A stretch of 38,567 bases of DNA from Bacteroidales bacterium (GTDB lineage Bacteria > Bacteroidota > Bacteroidia > Bacteroidales > UBA932): NCBI GenBank assembly GCA_024398125.1, contig JAKSJO010000023.1, positions 1 to 38,567 of the forward strand. Reading direction: 5' to 3'. Numbering within the stretch: the stretch's first letter is position 1; every line of letters starts with the position of its first letter. Positions 26,163-34,403 of the stretch are shown here, piece after piece. Below the pieces are notes generated by a model. It was not told the DNA's origin. It ran no database searches and worked only from the letters and a program-made list of their open reading frames with translations. Both the position numbers and the translations under genes were made by a program.

Positions 26163-27701
26163 ATGCCTGAAGACAAGAAACGGAATACCCGTAAGAAAGA
26201 TCAGGCTGTCAATCTCGATACTATAGGGCTTGAGGTGGGAAACAAACCGCCCCAGGCTCTTGACGTCGAAGAGGCAGTCCTTGGCGCCATGCTTGTAGAG
26301 CCCGCCTGCATAGACGAGGCTATGGAACAGCTTGACTCCGGATGCTTCTATGAAAAGCGCAACGGGATGATCTTCGAGGCGATGAGCCGCCTCGTCCTGG
26401 AGCACATAGCCATCGATACCCTTACCGTCAGTTCCAAGCTGAACGAGCAGGGCAATCTCGAGGCTGTGGGCGGACGCGTACGTCTTGCCGAGCTCAGTGC
26501 AAGGATAGGTTCCGCAGCGCATATCGAATACTATCTCAAGATTCTCAAGCAGAAGAAGATCCAGAGAGATCTCATCACTGCTTCATACAGCATCCTCAAG
26601 GACTCGTACGACGATTCTGTCAAGGTGGACGACCTCGTCGATAACGCCCAGAGCCGCGTCTACGATGCCATCCAGAGCAATGTCAAGAAGGATGTCCAGG
26701 ATATAGGCTCGCTCATCAACGATGCTCTGGCCGACATCGAGAAGCAGCAGAACAACAAGGGCTACAGCGGTGTGCCTTCGGGTTACAACTGCATCGATCA
26801 GGTGACCCAGGGCTGGCAGCCGTCAGACCTCATCATCCTCGCGGCCCGTCCTTCTGTGGGAAAGACCGCATTTGCGCTGAACATCGCCAGGAATGCGGCC
26901 GTAGACCATCATATGGGCGTGGCTGTGTTCTCTCTTGAAATGTCCGCCATCCAGCTGACCAAGCGACTCATCACTTCCGAGTCGGAGCTCGAGGCTGACA
27001 AGATAAAGGGTGGAAAGAAACTGGATCCGGAGGACTGGCAGCGTCTCGAGGACAAACTCAAGGCATTGTCAAAAGCCCCGATCTACATCGATGACACCCC
27101 TGGCCTTCCGATCACCGAATTCCGCACGAAGCTCAAGACTCTTGTGAAGAACAAGAACGTAAGGCTCGTTGTCGTTGACTACCTCCAGCTCATGCAGGGC
27201 CCGGCGGATCTTCGAGGCATGCGTGAACAGGAAGTCGCAGCGGTTTCACGTACGCTGAAAGCTACGGCGAAAGAACTGAATGTTCCTATAATCGCCCTGT
27301 CCCAGCTGTCACGAAACTCCGTGCAGCGTCAGGCTGCCAGTGGAAAGCCTATGCTGAGCGACCTGCGAGAGTCAGGTTCAATCGAGCAGGATGCCGACAT
27401 GGTTATTTTCATCCATCGTCCGGACTACATCGGAATGTCCGAGAACCTGGAGGACCGAGAGAAAACCCAGATCATCATCGCAAAGCACAGAAACGGTGAG
27501 ACCAAGGATATCGATATGGTGTTCAAGAGCAATCTCATCCGCTTCATGGAACCGGACGATCAGCTCTATACCCAGGCAGGCAAGCCTATCATGTCCCGCA
27601 TGAACCAGGATATGCCTCCTATGGATCAGCCTCAGTACAATCCTTTCGAAGGAGATCCGTTCTCCGGAGGTGGATCGATGATGCCAAACAATGAATTCTA
27701 G
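26163..27701 (+). CDS. dnaB: Replicative DNA helicase
   Basis: 512 residues. Unwinds DNA ahead of the replisome as a hexamer. The N-terminal primase-interacting domain (PQALDVEEAVLGAML) is followed by a RecA-like motor with P-loop ARPSVGKTAFAL at about 228-239, EMSAIQLTKRL, the Walker B strand VVVDYLQLM and LSQLSRN. The C-terminus has a Pro/Met-rich tail. It is not in a replication operon: rseC begins 2 bases after its stop. Confidence 0.97.
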   Translation: MPEDKKRNTRKKDQAVNLDTIGLEVGNKPPQALDVEEAVLGAMLVEPACIDEAMEQLDSGCFYEKRNGMIFEAMSRLVLEHIAIDTLTVSSKLNEQGNLEAVGGRVRLAELSARIGSAAHIEYYLKILKQKKIQRDLITASYSILKDSYDDSVKVDDLVDNAQSRVYDAIQSNVKKDVQDIGSLINDALADIEKQQNNKGYSGVPSGYNCIDQVTQGWQPSDLIILAARPSVGKTAFALNIARNAAVDHHMGVAVFSLEMSAIQLTKRLITSESELEADKIKGGKKLDPEDWQRLEDKLKALSKAPIYIDDTPGLPITEFRTKLKTLVKNKNVRLVVVDYLQLMQGPADLRGMREQEVAAVSRTLKATAKELNVPIIALSQLSRNSVQRQAASGKPMLSDLRESGSIEQDADMVIFIHRPDYIGMSENLEDREKTQIIIAKHRNGETKDIDMVFKSNLIRFMEPDDQLYTQAGKPIMSRMNQDMPPMDQPQYNPFEGDPFSGGGSMMPNNEF

Positions 27702-27703
27702 TC

Positions 27704-28123
27704 ATGGCAAAGGGAACAGTTGCACATAAGGGCCGTATCACGGCGATCGATCACGAGAAGACAACCGTCGAGATCATTTCGGAGTCTGCATGCGCATCAT
27801 GCCATGCGGCTTCACTCTGCGGCATGTCGGAAGCTAAGAAAAAGATTGTCGAGGTCCGCACCAACCCGTACGTTGTATATGCAGTAGGCGAGGAGGTGAA
27901 TGTCAGCCTGAAGGCCACCATGGGCCACAAGGCCGTGTGGATGGGCTATGGTGTTCCTCTGGTCGTGCTCATAGCGGGAATACTCATCCCTACCGCTCTC
28001 GGAGTGGCTGAACTGGCATCCGGCCTCATTGGTCTGGGTGCCGTTGCATTGTATTATGTGGCGCTGCGCCTGCTTCGCGACGTGCTCAACAACGACTACG
28101 AATTCAACATCAGCAAAATATAA
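27704..28123 (+). CDS. rseC: RseC/MucC-family membrane protein
   Basis: 139 residues. A small N-terminal domain has C30, C33 and C39 (CASCHAASLC), followed by two membrane helices (about 78-98 and 103-123). Relatives are linked to SoxR reduction and sigma-E control in Proteobacteria; in Bacteroidetes the gene commonly precedes rnf, which suggests a part in assembly or maintenance of the Rnf iron-sulfur complex. Starts 2 bases after dnaB, and rnfB follows after 16 bases. Confidence 0.88.
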   Translation: MAKGTVAHKGRITAIDHEKTTVEIISESACASCHAASLCGMSEAKKKIVEVRTNPYVVYAVGEEVNVSLKATMGHKAVWMGYGVPLVVLIAGILIPTALGVAELASGLIGLGAVALYYVALRLLRDVLNNDYEFNISKI

Positions 28124-28139
28124 TTAACCACTATAAAAA

Positions 28140-29078
28140 ATGACAACAACAATTATCTGGACCATCGTGATCCTCGCCGCCCTCGGACTGGTGCTGTCAC
28201 TCATCCTCTTCTTCGTTGCGAAGAAGTTCAAGGTTGAGGAAGACCCACGCATCGACGAGGTCGAGAAGGTGATGCCGGGTGCGAATTGTGGAGGTTGCGG
28301 TTTCGCTGGCTGCCGTGCGTTCGCCGATGCAGCTGTCAAGGCTCCCAACCTCGACAACAACTACTGCCCGGTAGGAGGAAACGACGTGATGAAGAAAGTT
28401 GCAGCCATCCTCGGCTACGAGATGAAGGAGAAAGCTCCTATGGTTGCAGTTGTGCGTTGCAACGGAACCTGTGAGAACCGTCCTCGCACCAACATCTATG
28501 ATGGTGTGAAGTCCTGCAAGGTGAAGGCTGCCCTCTACAGCGGCGACACCGGCTGTGCATACGGCTGTGTCGGCTGTGGTGACTGTGTGGCTGCCTGCCA
28601 GTTCGGCGCCATCTCAATGGACCCTGCTACAGGCCTTCCTGTTGTGGACGAGAACAAGTGTACCGCCTGCGGTGCATGTTCAAAGGCATGTCCTAAGCAT
28701 GTCATCGAGATCCGCAACAAGGGACCGCGCAACATGCGCATGTACGTAAGCTGCATCAACAAGGACAAGGGCCCTGTTGCAAAGAAGGCTTGCGCAGCTG
28801 CATGTATCGGTTGCGGTATCTGTGCAAAGACCTGTACACATGACGCTATCACTGTCCAGGACAATGTAGCCTATATCGATTTCGGCAAGTGCAAGCTCTG
28901 CCGCGAGTGCGAGGCAATGTGTCCTACCGGAGCAATCCACGGAATCAACTTCCCTAAGCCTCTGGACAAGGATGCAGTGAAGGCAAGAATCGCTGAGCGC
29001 AAGCGCAAGGCAAAGGAGGCAGAAGATGCTGCCAAGGCTGCTGCTGCCGCTGCAGAAACTAATAAGGAGGAAGCATAA
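28140..29078 (+). CDS. rnfB: Rnf complex subunit B (polyferredoxin)
   Basis: 312 residues. Receives electrons from reduced ferredoxin. One N-terminal membrane helix (about 5-27) is followed by the RnfB four-cysteine site C50, C53, C58 and C76 (GANCGGCGFAGC). Next come cysteine groups for several 4Fe-4S clusters: C143-C153, C174-C184, C222-C232 and C251-C261. It ends in a charged Ala/Lys/Glu helix. The stop shares one base with the rnfC start (TAATG), and a strong Shine-Dalgarno-like AAGGAGG lies inside its last codons. Confidence 0.96.
   Translation: MTTTIIWTIVILAALGLVLSLILFFVAKKFKVEEDPRIDEVEKVMPGANCGGCGFAGCRAFADAAVKAPNLDNNYCPVGGNDVMKKVAAILGYEMKEKAPMVAVVRCNGTCENRPRTNIYDGVKSCKVKAALYSGDTGCAYGCVGCGDCVAACQFGAISMDPATGLPVVDENKCTACGACSKACPKHVIEIRNKGPRNMRMYVSCINKDKGPVAKKACAAACIGCGICAKTCTHDAITVQDNVAYIDFGKCKLCRECEAMCPTGAIHGINFPKPLDKDAVKARIAERKRKAKEAEDAAKAAAAAAETNKEEA
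29064..29070 (+). promoter_or_regulatory. Strong Shine-Dalgarno-like site before rnfC
   Basis: AAGGAGG lies 7 bases before the rnfC ATG. Most starts in this window have only A-rich upstream bases, as is usual in Bacteroidetes, so this full anti-16S match stands out. It fixes the rnfC start at 29078. Confidence 0.65.
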
Positions 29079-30466
29079 TGGGCAAGAGAACATTTTCAAT
29101 CGGCGGAATCCATCCGCACGACAACAAGATAGCTCGCGGTTGTGCAATCGAGGTACTTCCTCTTCCACAGACCGTCTACATTTCAATGGCTCAGCACCTC
29201 GGTGCGCCTGCAAAGCCTGTTGTGGCCGTAGGTGACAAGGTGAAGGCCGGCCAGGTAATAGCCGAGCCAGGTGGATTCATCTCCGCTTTCGTTCACTCAT
29301 CTGTAAGCGGTACAGTCAAGTCCATCGCACCTCGCCAGGACATCGCAGGCAACTGGATGACCCATGTCGAGATCGCGGTAGAAGGCGACGAATGGGTTGA
29401 GGGCGTCGATCTCAGCGACACTCTCGTCACCGAGATTCCTGAGGACCGCAACGCCATCCTCGAGAAGATCAAGGCCTGCGGTATCGTAGGTCTCGGCGGC
29501 GCGACCTTCCCTGCACACGTCAAGCTCAATCCGGCTCCGGGCAGCAAGACAGAGTGTCTCATCCTCAACGGTGCGGAGTGCGAGCCATTCCTCACCAGCG
29601 ACTACCGCATCATGCTCGAGAAGACCAAGGAGATCATCGTCGGAGCAGCCATCATGCAGAAGGTTCTCGGAGGATGCCACACCGTGATCGGTATCGAGGA
29701 GAACAAGCCTGAGGCCATCGAGGCTATGCAGAAGGCCCTCGCCGAGCTCAAGTACAAGAACATCGAGGTGATGTCCCTCATGAAGAGATATCCACAGGGT
29801 GGTGAGAAGCAGCTCATCGACGCTGTGATGCACCGTCAGGTCAAGTCAGGCGGTCTTCCTATCAGCGTAGGCGCAGTAGTCCAGAACGTGGCTACCTCGC
29901 TCGCTGTATACGAGGCTGTCCAGAAGAACAAGCCGCTGGTCACCAACACCATGACCATTACCGGCGACTGCCTCCCTGTCGAGAAGCAGCACAACTACCT
30001 GTTCCGCATCGGCATGCCTCTGTCATACATCGCTGAATATGCCGGCGGTGTTCCTGAGAAGGCTGCAAAGCTTATCAGCGGCGGTCCTATGATGGGAAAG
30101 GCCATCGCCAACCTCGACGCCTGCACCGTAAAGGGATCTTCATCCATCCTTTATCTCTCTGAGGAGACGACCAAACGCAAGGAAGAGACCAGCTGTATCC
30201 GCTGCGGCCGCTGCGCCGACGCCTGCCCTATGGGTCTGGAGCCACATCTCCTCCGCAGGCTCGTGAATGCCGGTGACGTAGAGGGTCTCGAGGCTAACGC
30301 AGTCCAGGACTGCATCGAGTGCGGCTGCTGTCTGTACAGCTGTCCTGCATACATTCCGCTGCTTGACATCATCCGTCCTGCAAAGGGTCAGGTGATGGGT
30401 ATCATCCGCAACCGCGCCGCAGCCGCAAAGGCTGCCGCCGAGGCTGCAAAGGCACCACAGAAATAA
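29078..30466 (+). CDS. rnfC: Rnf complex subunit C (NADH-binding)
   Basis: 462 residues. Peripheral subunit that exchanges electrons with NAD(H). It has the N-terminal barrel-sandwich region, the nucleotide-binding segment GLGGATFPAHVKL (138-150) with LILNGAECEP, an SLBB-like part, and two 4Fe-4S sets, C373-C383 (CIRCGRCADACP) and C412-C422 (CIECGCCLYSCP). The tail is short and lacks the long repeats of E. coli RsxC. Confidence 0.97.
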   Translation: MGKRTFSIGGIHPHDNKIARGCAIEVLPLPQTVYISMAQHLGAPAKPVVAVGDKVKAGQVIAEPGGFISAFVHSSVSGTVKSIAPRQDIAGNWMTHVEIAVEGDEWVEGVDLSDTLVTEIPEDRNAILEKIKACGIVGLGGATFPAHVKLNPAPGSKTECLILNGAECEPFLTSDYRIMLEKTKEIIVGAAIMQKVLGGCHTVIGIEENKPEAIEAMQKALAELKYKNIEVMSLMKRYPQGGEKQLIDAVMHRQVKSGGLPISVGAVVQNVATSLAVYEAVQKNKPLVTNTMTITGDCLPVEKQHNYLFRIGMPLSYIAEYAGGVPEKAAKLISGGPMMGKAIANLDACTVKGSSSILYLSEETTKRKEETSCIRCGRCADACPMGLEPHLLRRLVNAGDVEGLEANAVQDCIECGCCLYSCPAYIPLLDIIRPAKGQVMGIIRNRAAAAKAAAEAAKAPQK

Positions 30467-30484
30467 TCGAAAAACAACAGAATC

Positions 30485-31468
30485 ATGGGAAAATATCTGG
30501 TATCCCCAAATCCACATATCCACGCCAAGGAGTCGACCTCGACCCTCATGCGTGACGTGGTAATCGCGCTGCTGCCGGCTGTGATCGTCTCTGTGGTCTT
30601 CTATGGCCTCGGAGAACTCGTAGTCCTCGGTGTCAGCGTCGCTTCATGCGTGCTGCTGGAGTATCTTATCACCCGCTACATGCTGAAGAAGCCATCGACC
30701 GTCTGCGACTGGTCTGCAGCCGTAACCGGTCTCCTGCTCGCCATGAACCTTCCTGCAAGCACCCCTTGGTGGGTTGTAGTGATGGGCGCCATCTTCGCTA
30801 TCGGCGTTGCAAAGCTTACCTTCGGCGGTCTTGGCCAGAATGTATTCAACCCTGCAATCGCAGGCCGCGTGTTCCTTCTGGTATCATATCCTACCTACAT
30901 GACCTCATGGGCAATGCCGCAGGGTCTCTTCGGAGCTGATGCAGTCAGCGGTGCGACCCCTCTCGGTGTCATCAAGGAGGGCCTCATGCAGGGCGCAAGC
31001 GTTCCTCAGCTCATGGCTGAGAACGGCTGGTCATACGGAAGCATGCTCTTCGCCAACATCGGCGGATCGGCCGGTGAGATCTCTGCAATCGCACTTCTCG
31101 CAGGCTTCGTTTACCTGCTCGTGCGCGGTGTCATCAAGCCTTACATCACCCTCAGCATCTGGGCGACCGTATTCGTATTCTCAGGCCTCATGTGGCTCAT
31201 CAACCCTGCACAGTTCACCGACCCTATCTTCAACCTCCTCACCGGTGGTATGATTCTCGGTTCATGCTTCATGGCGACCGATTATGTAACCTCTCCTATG
31301 AGCAACAAGGGCGGTATCCTGTTCGGTTTCGGAATCGGTCTCATCGCAATGCTGATCCGTTACTTCGGATCATATCCGGAAGGCGTTTCCTTCGCAATCC
31401 TCATCATGAACATGTGTGTTCCGCTCATCAACAGAGCGTTCCACCAGAAAAAGTACGGGAGGGCATAA
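30485..31468 (+). CDS. rnfD: Rnf complex subunit D (covalent FMN)
   Basis: 327 residues, a membrane protein of about ten hydrophobic segments. The flavinylation motif SGAT is at 155-158, with T158 expected to carry FMN through a phosphoester bond. It passes electrons within the membrane and is thought to take part in ion pumping. rnfG follows after 3 bases. Confidence 0.96.
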   Translation: MGKYLVSPNPHIHAKESTSTLMRDVVIALLPAVIVSVVFYGLGELVVLGVSVASCVLLEYLITRYMLKKPSTVCDWSAAVTGLLLAMNLPASTPWWVVVMGAIFAIGVAKLTFGGLGQNVFNPAIAGRVFLLVSYPTYMTSWAMPQGLFGADAVSGATPLGVIKEGLMQGASVPQLMAENGWSYGSMLFANIGGSAGEISAIALLAGFVYLLVRGVIKPYITLSIWATVFVFSGLMWLINPAQFTDPIFNLLTGGMILGSCFMATDYVTSPMSNKGGILFGFGIGLIAMLIRYFGSYPEGVSFAILIMNMCVPLINRAFHQKKYGRA

Positions 31469-31471
31469 GAC

Positions 31472-32029
31472 ATGGCAGCAAAATCATCTCTCAGGAACAT
31501 GGCTCTCTGCCTTACCGCAGTATGCCTTATCTGTTCATCAGTGCTCGCCGGTGTGTATGCACTTACCTTCGAGCCTATCAAGGCTGCCAGCCAGAAGGCT
31601 CTCGAGCAGTCTATCTCTGCAGTGCTTCCAGAGGGTCTTGAACTCTCCGAGGCTGCAGTTGCCAACCAGGGCGGACAGACATACGAGTACTATGCCGCAA
31701 GCAAGGCTGGCGAGACCGCAGCTTATGCAGTCAAGTCTACAGTAATCGGCTTCGGCGGCCCTCTGACCCTCATGGTCGGCATTCTCGCTGATGGCAGCGT
31801 ATACAACACTTCAGTCCTCTCACACAGCGAGACTCCTGGTCTCGGCGCAAAGTGTACTTCAGACGCGAAGTTCATGGAGCAGTGGAAGGGCTTCCCTGCA
31901 AACGCCAACTTCTCTGTGAAGAAGGACGGAGGCGACGTGGATGCAATCACCGCTTCGACCATCACCTCGCGCGCCTACACTCTCGCAGTTAAGAATGCGG
32001 TAGATGTCGTTAAATCACTCAGCAAGTAA
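31472..32029 (+). CDS. rnfG: Rnf complex subunit G (covalent FMN)
   Basis: 185 residues. One N-terminal membrane helix (about 10-32), then a periplasmic FMN-binding domain. The flavinylation site is TASTIT at 160-165; T163 takes the place of the Thr in the usual S/T-G-A-T motif, with Ser instead of Ala before it. The GLGAKC segment (C128) is also typical. An ApbE-type FMN transferase, not in this window, would be needed. Confidence 0.95.
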   Translation: MAAKSSLRNMALCLTAVCLICSSVLAGVYALTFEPIKAASQKALEQSISAVLPEGLELSEAAVANQGGQTYEYYAASKAGETAAYAVKSTVIGFGGPLTLMVGILADGSVYNTSVLSHSETPGLGAKCTSDAKFMEQWKGFPANANFSVKKDGGDVDAITASTITSRAYTLAVKNAVDVVKSLSK

Positions 32030-32034
32030 GGAGG
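32028..32034 (+). promoter_or_regulatory. Strong Shine-Dalgarno-like site before rnfE
   Basis: AAGGAGG overlaps the rnfG stop codon and lies exactly 7 bases before the rnfE ATG at 32042, the same spacing as the site before rnfC. Confidence 0.65.
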
Positions 32035-32041
32035 ACATACA

Positions 32042-32626
32042 ATGAGCAAACTTTCAATAATCACCAAAGGTTTCATCAAGGACAACCCTACATTCGTGCT
32101 TGTCCTCGGTATGTGTCCTACACTGGCTACAACCACATCTGCGATGAACGGTCTCGAGATGGGTCTCGCAACCCTCTTCGTTCTCGTTCTCTCCAACATG
32201 GTGATCTCAGCCATCGCTCCGCTTGTTCCGGACAAGGTTCACATCCCTGTATACATCGTCGTCATCGCGACCTTCGTTACCGTACTTCAGTTCGTGATGC
32301 AGGCCTACACCCCTGGAGCTTACCAGACCCTGGGTCTGTTCATCCCGCTGATCGTGGTCAACTGTATCGTTCTCGGACGTGCAGAGGCATTCGCAAACAA
32401 GAACGGCATCGTTGATTCAGCACTCGACGGAATCGGCATCGGACTCGGCTTCACCGCGTCCCTTACCGTGATCGGCATCGTGCGCGAGATTCTCGGAAGC
32501 GGATCCATCTTCGGATGGAAATTCATCTCGGGAGACGGCATCCTCGCCTTCGTGATGGCTCCAGGTGCGTTCCTCGCACTCGGCTATCTCATGGTATTGT
32601 TCAACAAATTCCTTAAAAAGAACTAG
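32042..32626 (+). CDS. rnfE: Rnf complex subunit E
   Basis: 194 residues with about six membrane helices. C25 (LGMCPTLATTTS) and C108 (VVNCIVLGRAEA) match the cysteines that, with two from RnfA, hold an iron-sulfur cluster in the middle of the membrane in known Rnf and Nqr structures. It forms the ion-pumping core with RnfA; the two proteins are paralogues. Four bases separate it from rnfA. Confidence 0.96.
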   Translation: MSKLSIITKGFIKDNPTFVLVLGMCPTLATTTSAMNGLEMGLATLFVLVLSNMVISAIAPLVPDKVHIPVYIVVIATFVTVLQFVMQAYTPGAYQTLGLFIPLIVVNCIVLGRAEAFANKNGIVDSALDGIGIGLGFTASLTVIGIVREILGSGSIFGWKFISGDGILAFVMAPGAFLALGYLMVLFNKFLKKN

Positions 32627-32629
32627 GCT

Positions 32630-33229
32630 ATGGAGTATTTGATAATCATCATTTCGGCGATTTTCGTCAATAATATCCTGCTGGCCCAGTTCCTGGGCAT
32701 CTGTCCTTTCCTCGGTGTATCGAACAAGCTCTCCACCGCTACCGGCATGTCCGGAGCCGTATGCTTCGTCATCACCCTTGCGACAGTGGTTACCTTCCTG
32801 CTGAACAAGTACCTCCTGGTTCCATTCGGACTTGAGTTCCTCCAGACCATTTCCTTCATCCTTGTGATCGCTGCACTTGTGCAGATGGTGGAGATTGTTC
32901 TCAAGAAGATCAGCCCTTCAATGTACCAGGCTCTCGGTATCTTCCTTCCGCTCATCACCACCAACTGCGCCGTTCTCGGTGTTGCAATCACAGTGGTGAC
33001 CAAGGAGTTCACCTTCGGTGCCGAGTCACACATGCTCAACCTTGCACAGGCTGTTGTTTATGCACTCGCTACCTCTGTAGGCTACGCTATCGCGATGATT
33101 CTCTTCGCAGGCCTCCGCGAGCACCTTGCAGGCAACGATGTCCCTAAGTCATTCAAGGGCCTTCCTATCGCGCTGATCACCGTCAGCATCATGGCGATGG
33201 CCTTCCTTGGCTTCTCAGGCATGGTTTAG
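32630..33229 (+). CDS. rnfA: Rnf complex subunit A
   Basis: 199 residues with about six membrane helices. C25 (FLGICPFLGVS) and C113 (TTNCAVLGVA) are the partner ligands of the intramembrane iron-sulfur cluster shared with RnfE. Last gene of the rnf operon; a terminator follows 23 bases after the stop. Confidence 0.97.
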   Translation: MEYLIIIISAIFVNNILLAQFLGICPFLGVSNKLSTATGMSGAVCFVITLATVVTFLLNKYLLVPFGLEFLQTISFILVIAALVQMVEIVLKKISPSMYQALGIFLPLITTNCAVLGVAITVVTKEFTFGAESHMLNLAQAVVYALATSVGYAIAMILFAGLREHLAGNDVPKSFKGLPIALITVSIMAMAFLGFSGMV

Positions 33230-33252
33230 TATTGAGATTACATATTGATATG

Positions 33253-33287
33253 GCCGGCTGGATTTCCAGTCGGCTTTTCTTTTTTTT
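33253..33287 (+). terminator. Terminator of the rnf operon
   Basis: A 9-bp GC-rich stem (33253-33261 with 33266-33274, one wobble) with an ATTT loop runs into TTTTCTTTTTTTT. It is a strong intrinsic terminator between rnfA and manC. Confidence 0.92.
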
Positions 33288-33329
33288 GCCATGAAATACT
33301 TGTAAAATGAAAGCCACATTAGGCAAATA

Positions 33330-33350
33330 ATAGGTATATTTGTAACCTAT
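33330..33350 (+). promoter_or_regulatory. manC -7 box inside an inverted repeat
   Basis: TATATTTG at 33335-33342 fits TAnnTTTG exactly. It is framed by the perfect 6-bp arms ATAGGT (33330-33335) and ACCTAT (33345-33350), the second of which overlaps the ATG at 33349. A transcript from this box would be leaderless or nearly so, and a protein on the repeat would block both promoter and start. No TTTG -33 element is seen. Confidence 0.5.
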
Positions 33351-34395
33351 GGAGAATCATGTCGTCATAATGGCAGGAGGCATCGGCAGCAGGTTCTGGC
33401 CGATGAGTACCCCCGAATATCCAAAGCAGTTCATCGATGTCCTCGGCTGTGGCCGCTCACTCATCCAGATGACCGCGGAAAGGTTCAAACCGATCTGTCC
33501 GATAGAAAATATCTGGGTCGTTACATCGGCTCAGTATGTAGACATCGTGAAGACACAGCTGCCTGACATCCCGGAGAGCAATATCCTGGCAGAACCGGCT
33601 GCACGCAATACCGCACCATGCATCGCATACGCTACCTGGAAGATCCAGAGCCGCTGCAAGGATGCCAATATAGTAGTGACCCCGTCGGATGCTCTCGTGA
33701 TGGATGTCGATGAGTATCGTCGCGTGATATCCAAGGCCCTTGCATTCACTGCTGCCAGCGATTCCATCGTTACCATCGGCATACGCCCGTCACGTCCTGA
33801 GACCGGATACGGCTATATATGCTGCTCATCCGAGAACGCTGGCGACCCTGAGATCGTCAAGGTCGACACCTTCAAGGAAAAGCCTGACGTGGAGACGGCG
33901 AAGAACTATCTCGCTGCCGGAAACTATCTCTGGAATGCCGGTGTGTTTGTCTGGAACGCCCGTACCATCGAATCTGAGCTTCGCCGGCATGTGCCGGTCA
34001 TCGCATCCGTGATGGACGAAATTGCGGTGGCGTTCGGCGGTCCTATGGAAAAGGCTGCCCTCCAGAGACTCTTCCCGATGTGCGAAAAGATCAGTATCGA
34101 CTATGCGGTCATGGAACACGCCGAGAGCGTCTATACCATTCCATCCGAGTTTGGCTGGAGCGACCTTGGAAGCTGGGGCTCGCTTCGCCAGAATGCCGAG
34201 AAGGACGAGGCGGGAAACGCTTCGGTCGGAGCTGACATACGCATGTATGACTGCCGTGGCTGCGTTGTCCATACCTCCAGCCTGCGCAAGGTGGTCCTCG
34301 AAGGTCTGAGCGACTATATCATCGCCGAGAAGAACGGTGCCCTGCTTATCTGCAGGCTCGAGGATGAACAAAGAATAAAAGATTTCAATAAATAA
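33349..34395 (+). CDS. manC: Mannose-1-phosphate guanylyltransferase
   Basis: 348 residues. Makes GDP-mannose from mannose 1-phosphate and GTP for polysaccharide and glycan building. The nucleotidyltransferase signature GGIGSRFWP is at 10-18, followed by YPKQF, then FKEKPD and NAGVFVW. It has only the transferase domain, with no C-terminal phosphomannose isomerase as in fused enzymes. First gene of a tight four-gene group. Confidence 0.95.
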   Translation: MENHVVIMAGGIGSRFWPMSTPEYPKQFIDVLGCGRSLIQMTAERFKPICPIENIWVVTSAQYVDIVKTQLPDIPESNILAEPAARNTAPCIAYATWKIQSRCKDANIVVTPSDALVMDVDEYRRVISKALAFTAASDSIVTIGIRPSRPETGYGYICCSSENAGDPEIVKVDTFKEKPDVETAKNYLAAGNYLWNAGVFVWNARTIESELRRHVPVIASVMDEIAVAFGGPMEKAALQRLFPMCEKISIDYAVMEHAESVYTIPSEFGWSDLGSWGSLRQNAEKDEAGNASVGADIRMYDCRGCVVHTSSLRKVVLEGLSDYIIAEKNGALLICRLEDEQRIKDFNK

Positions 34396-34403
34396 GACAT
34401 ATT

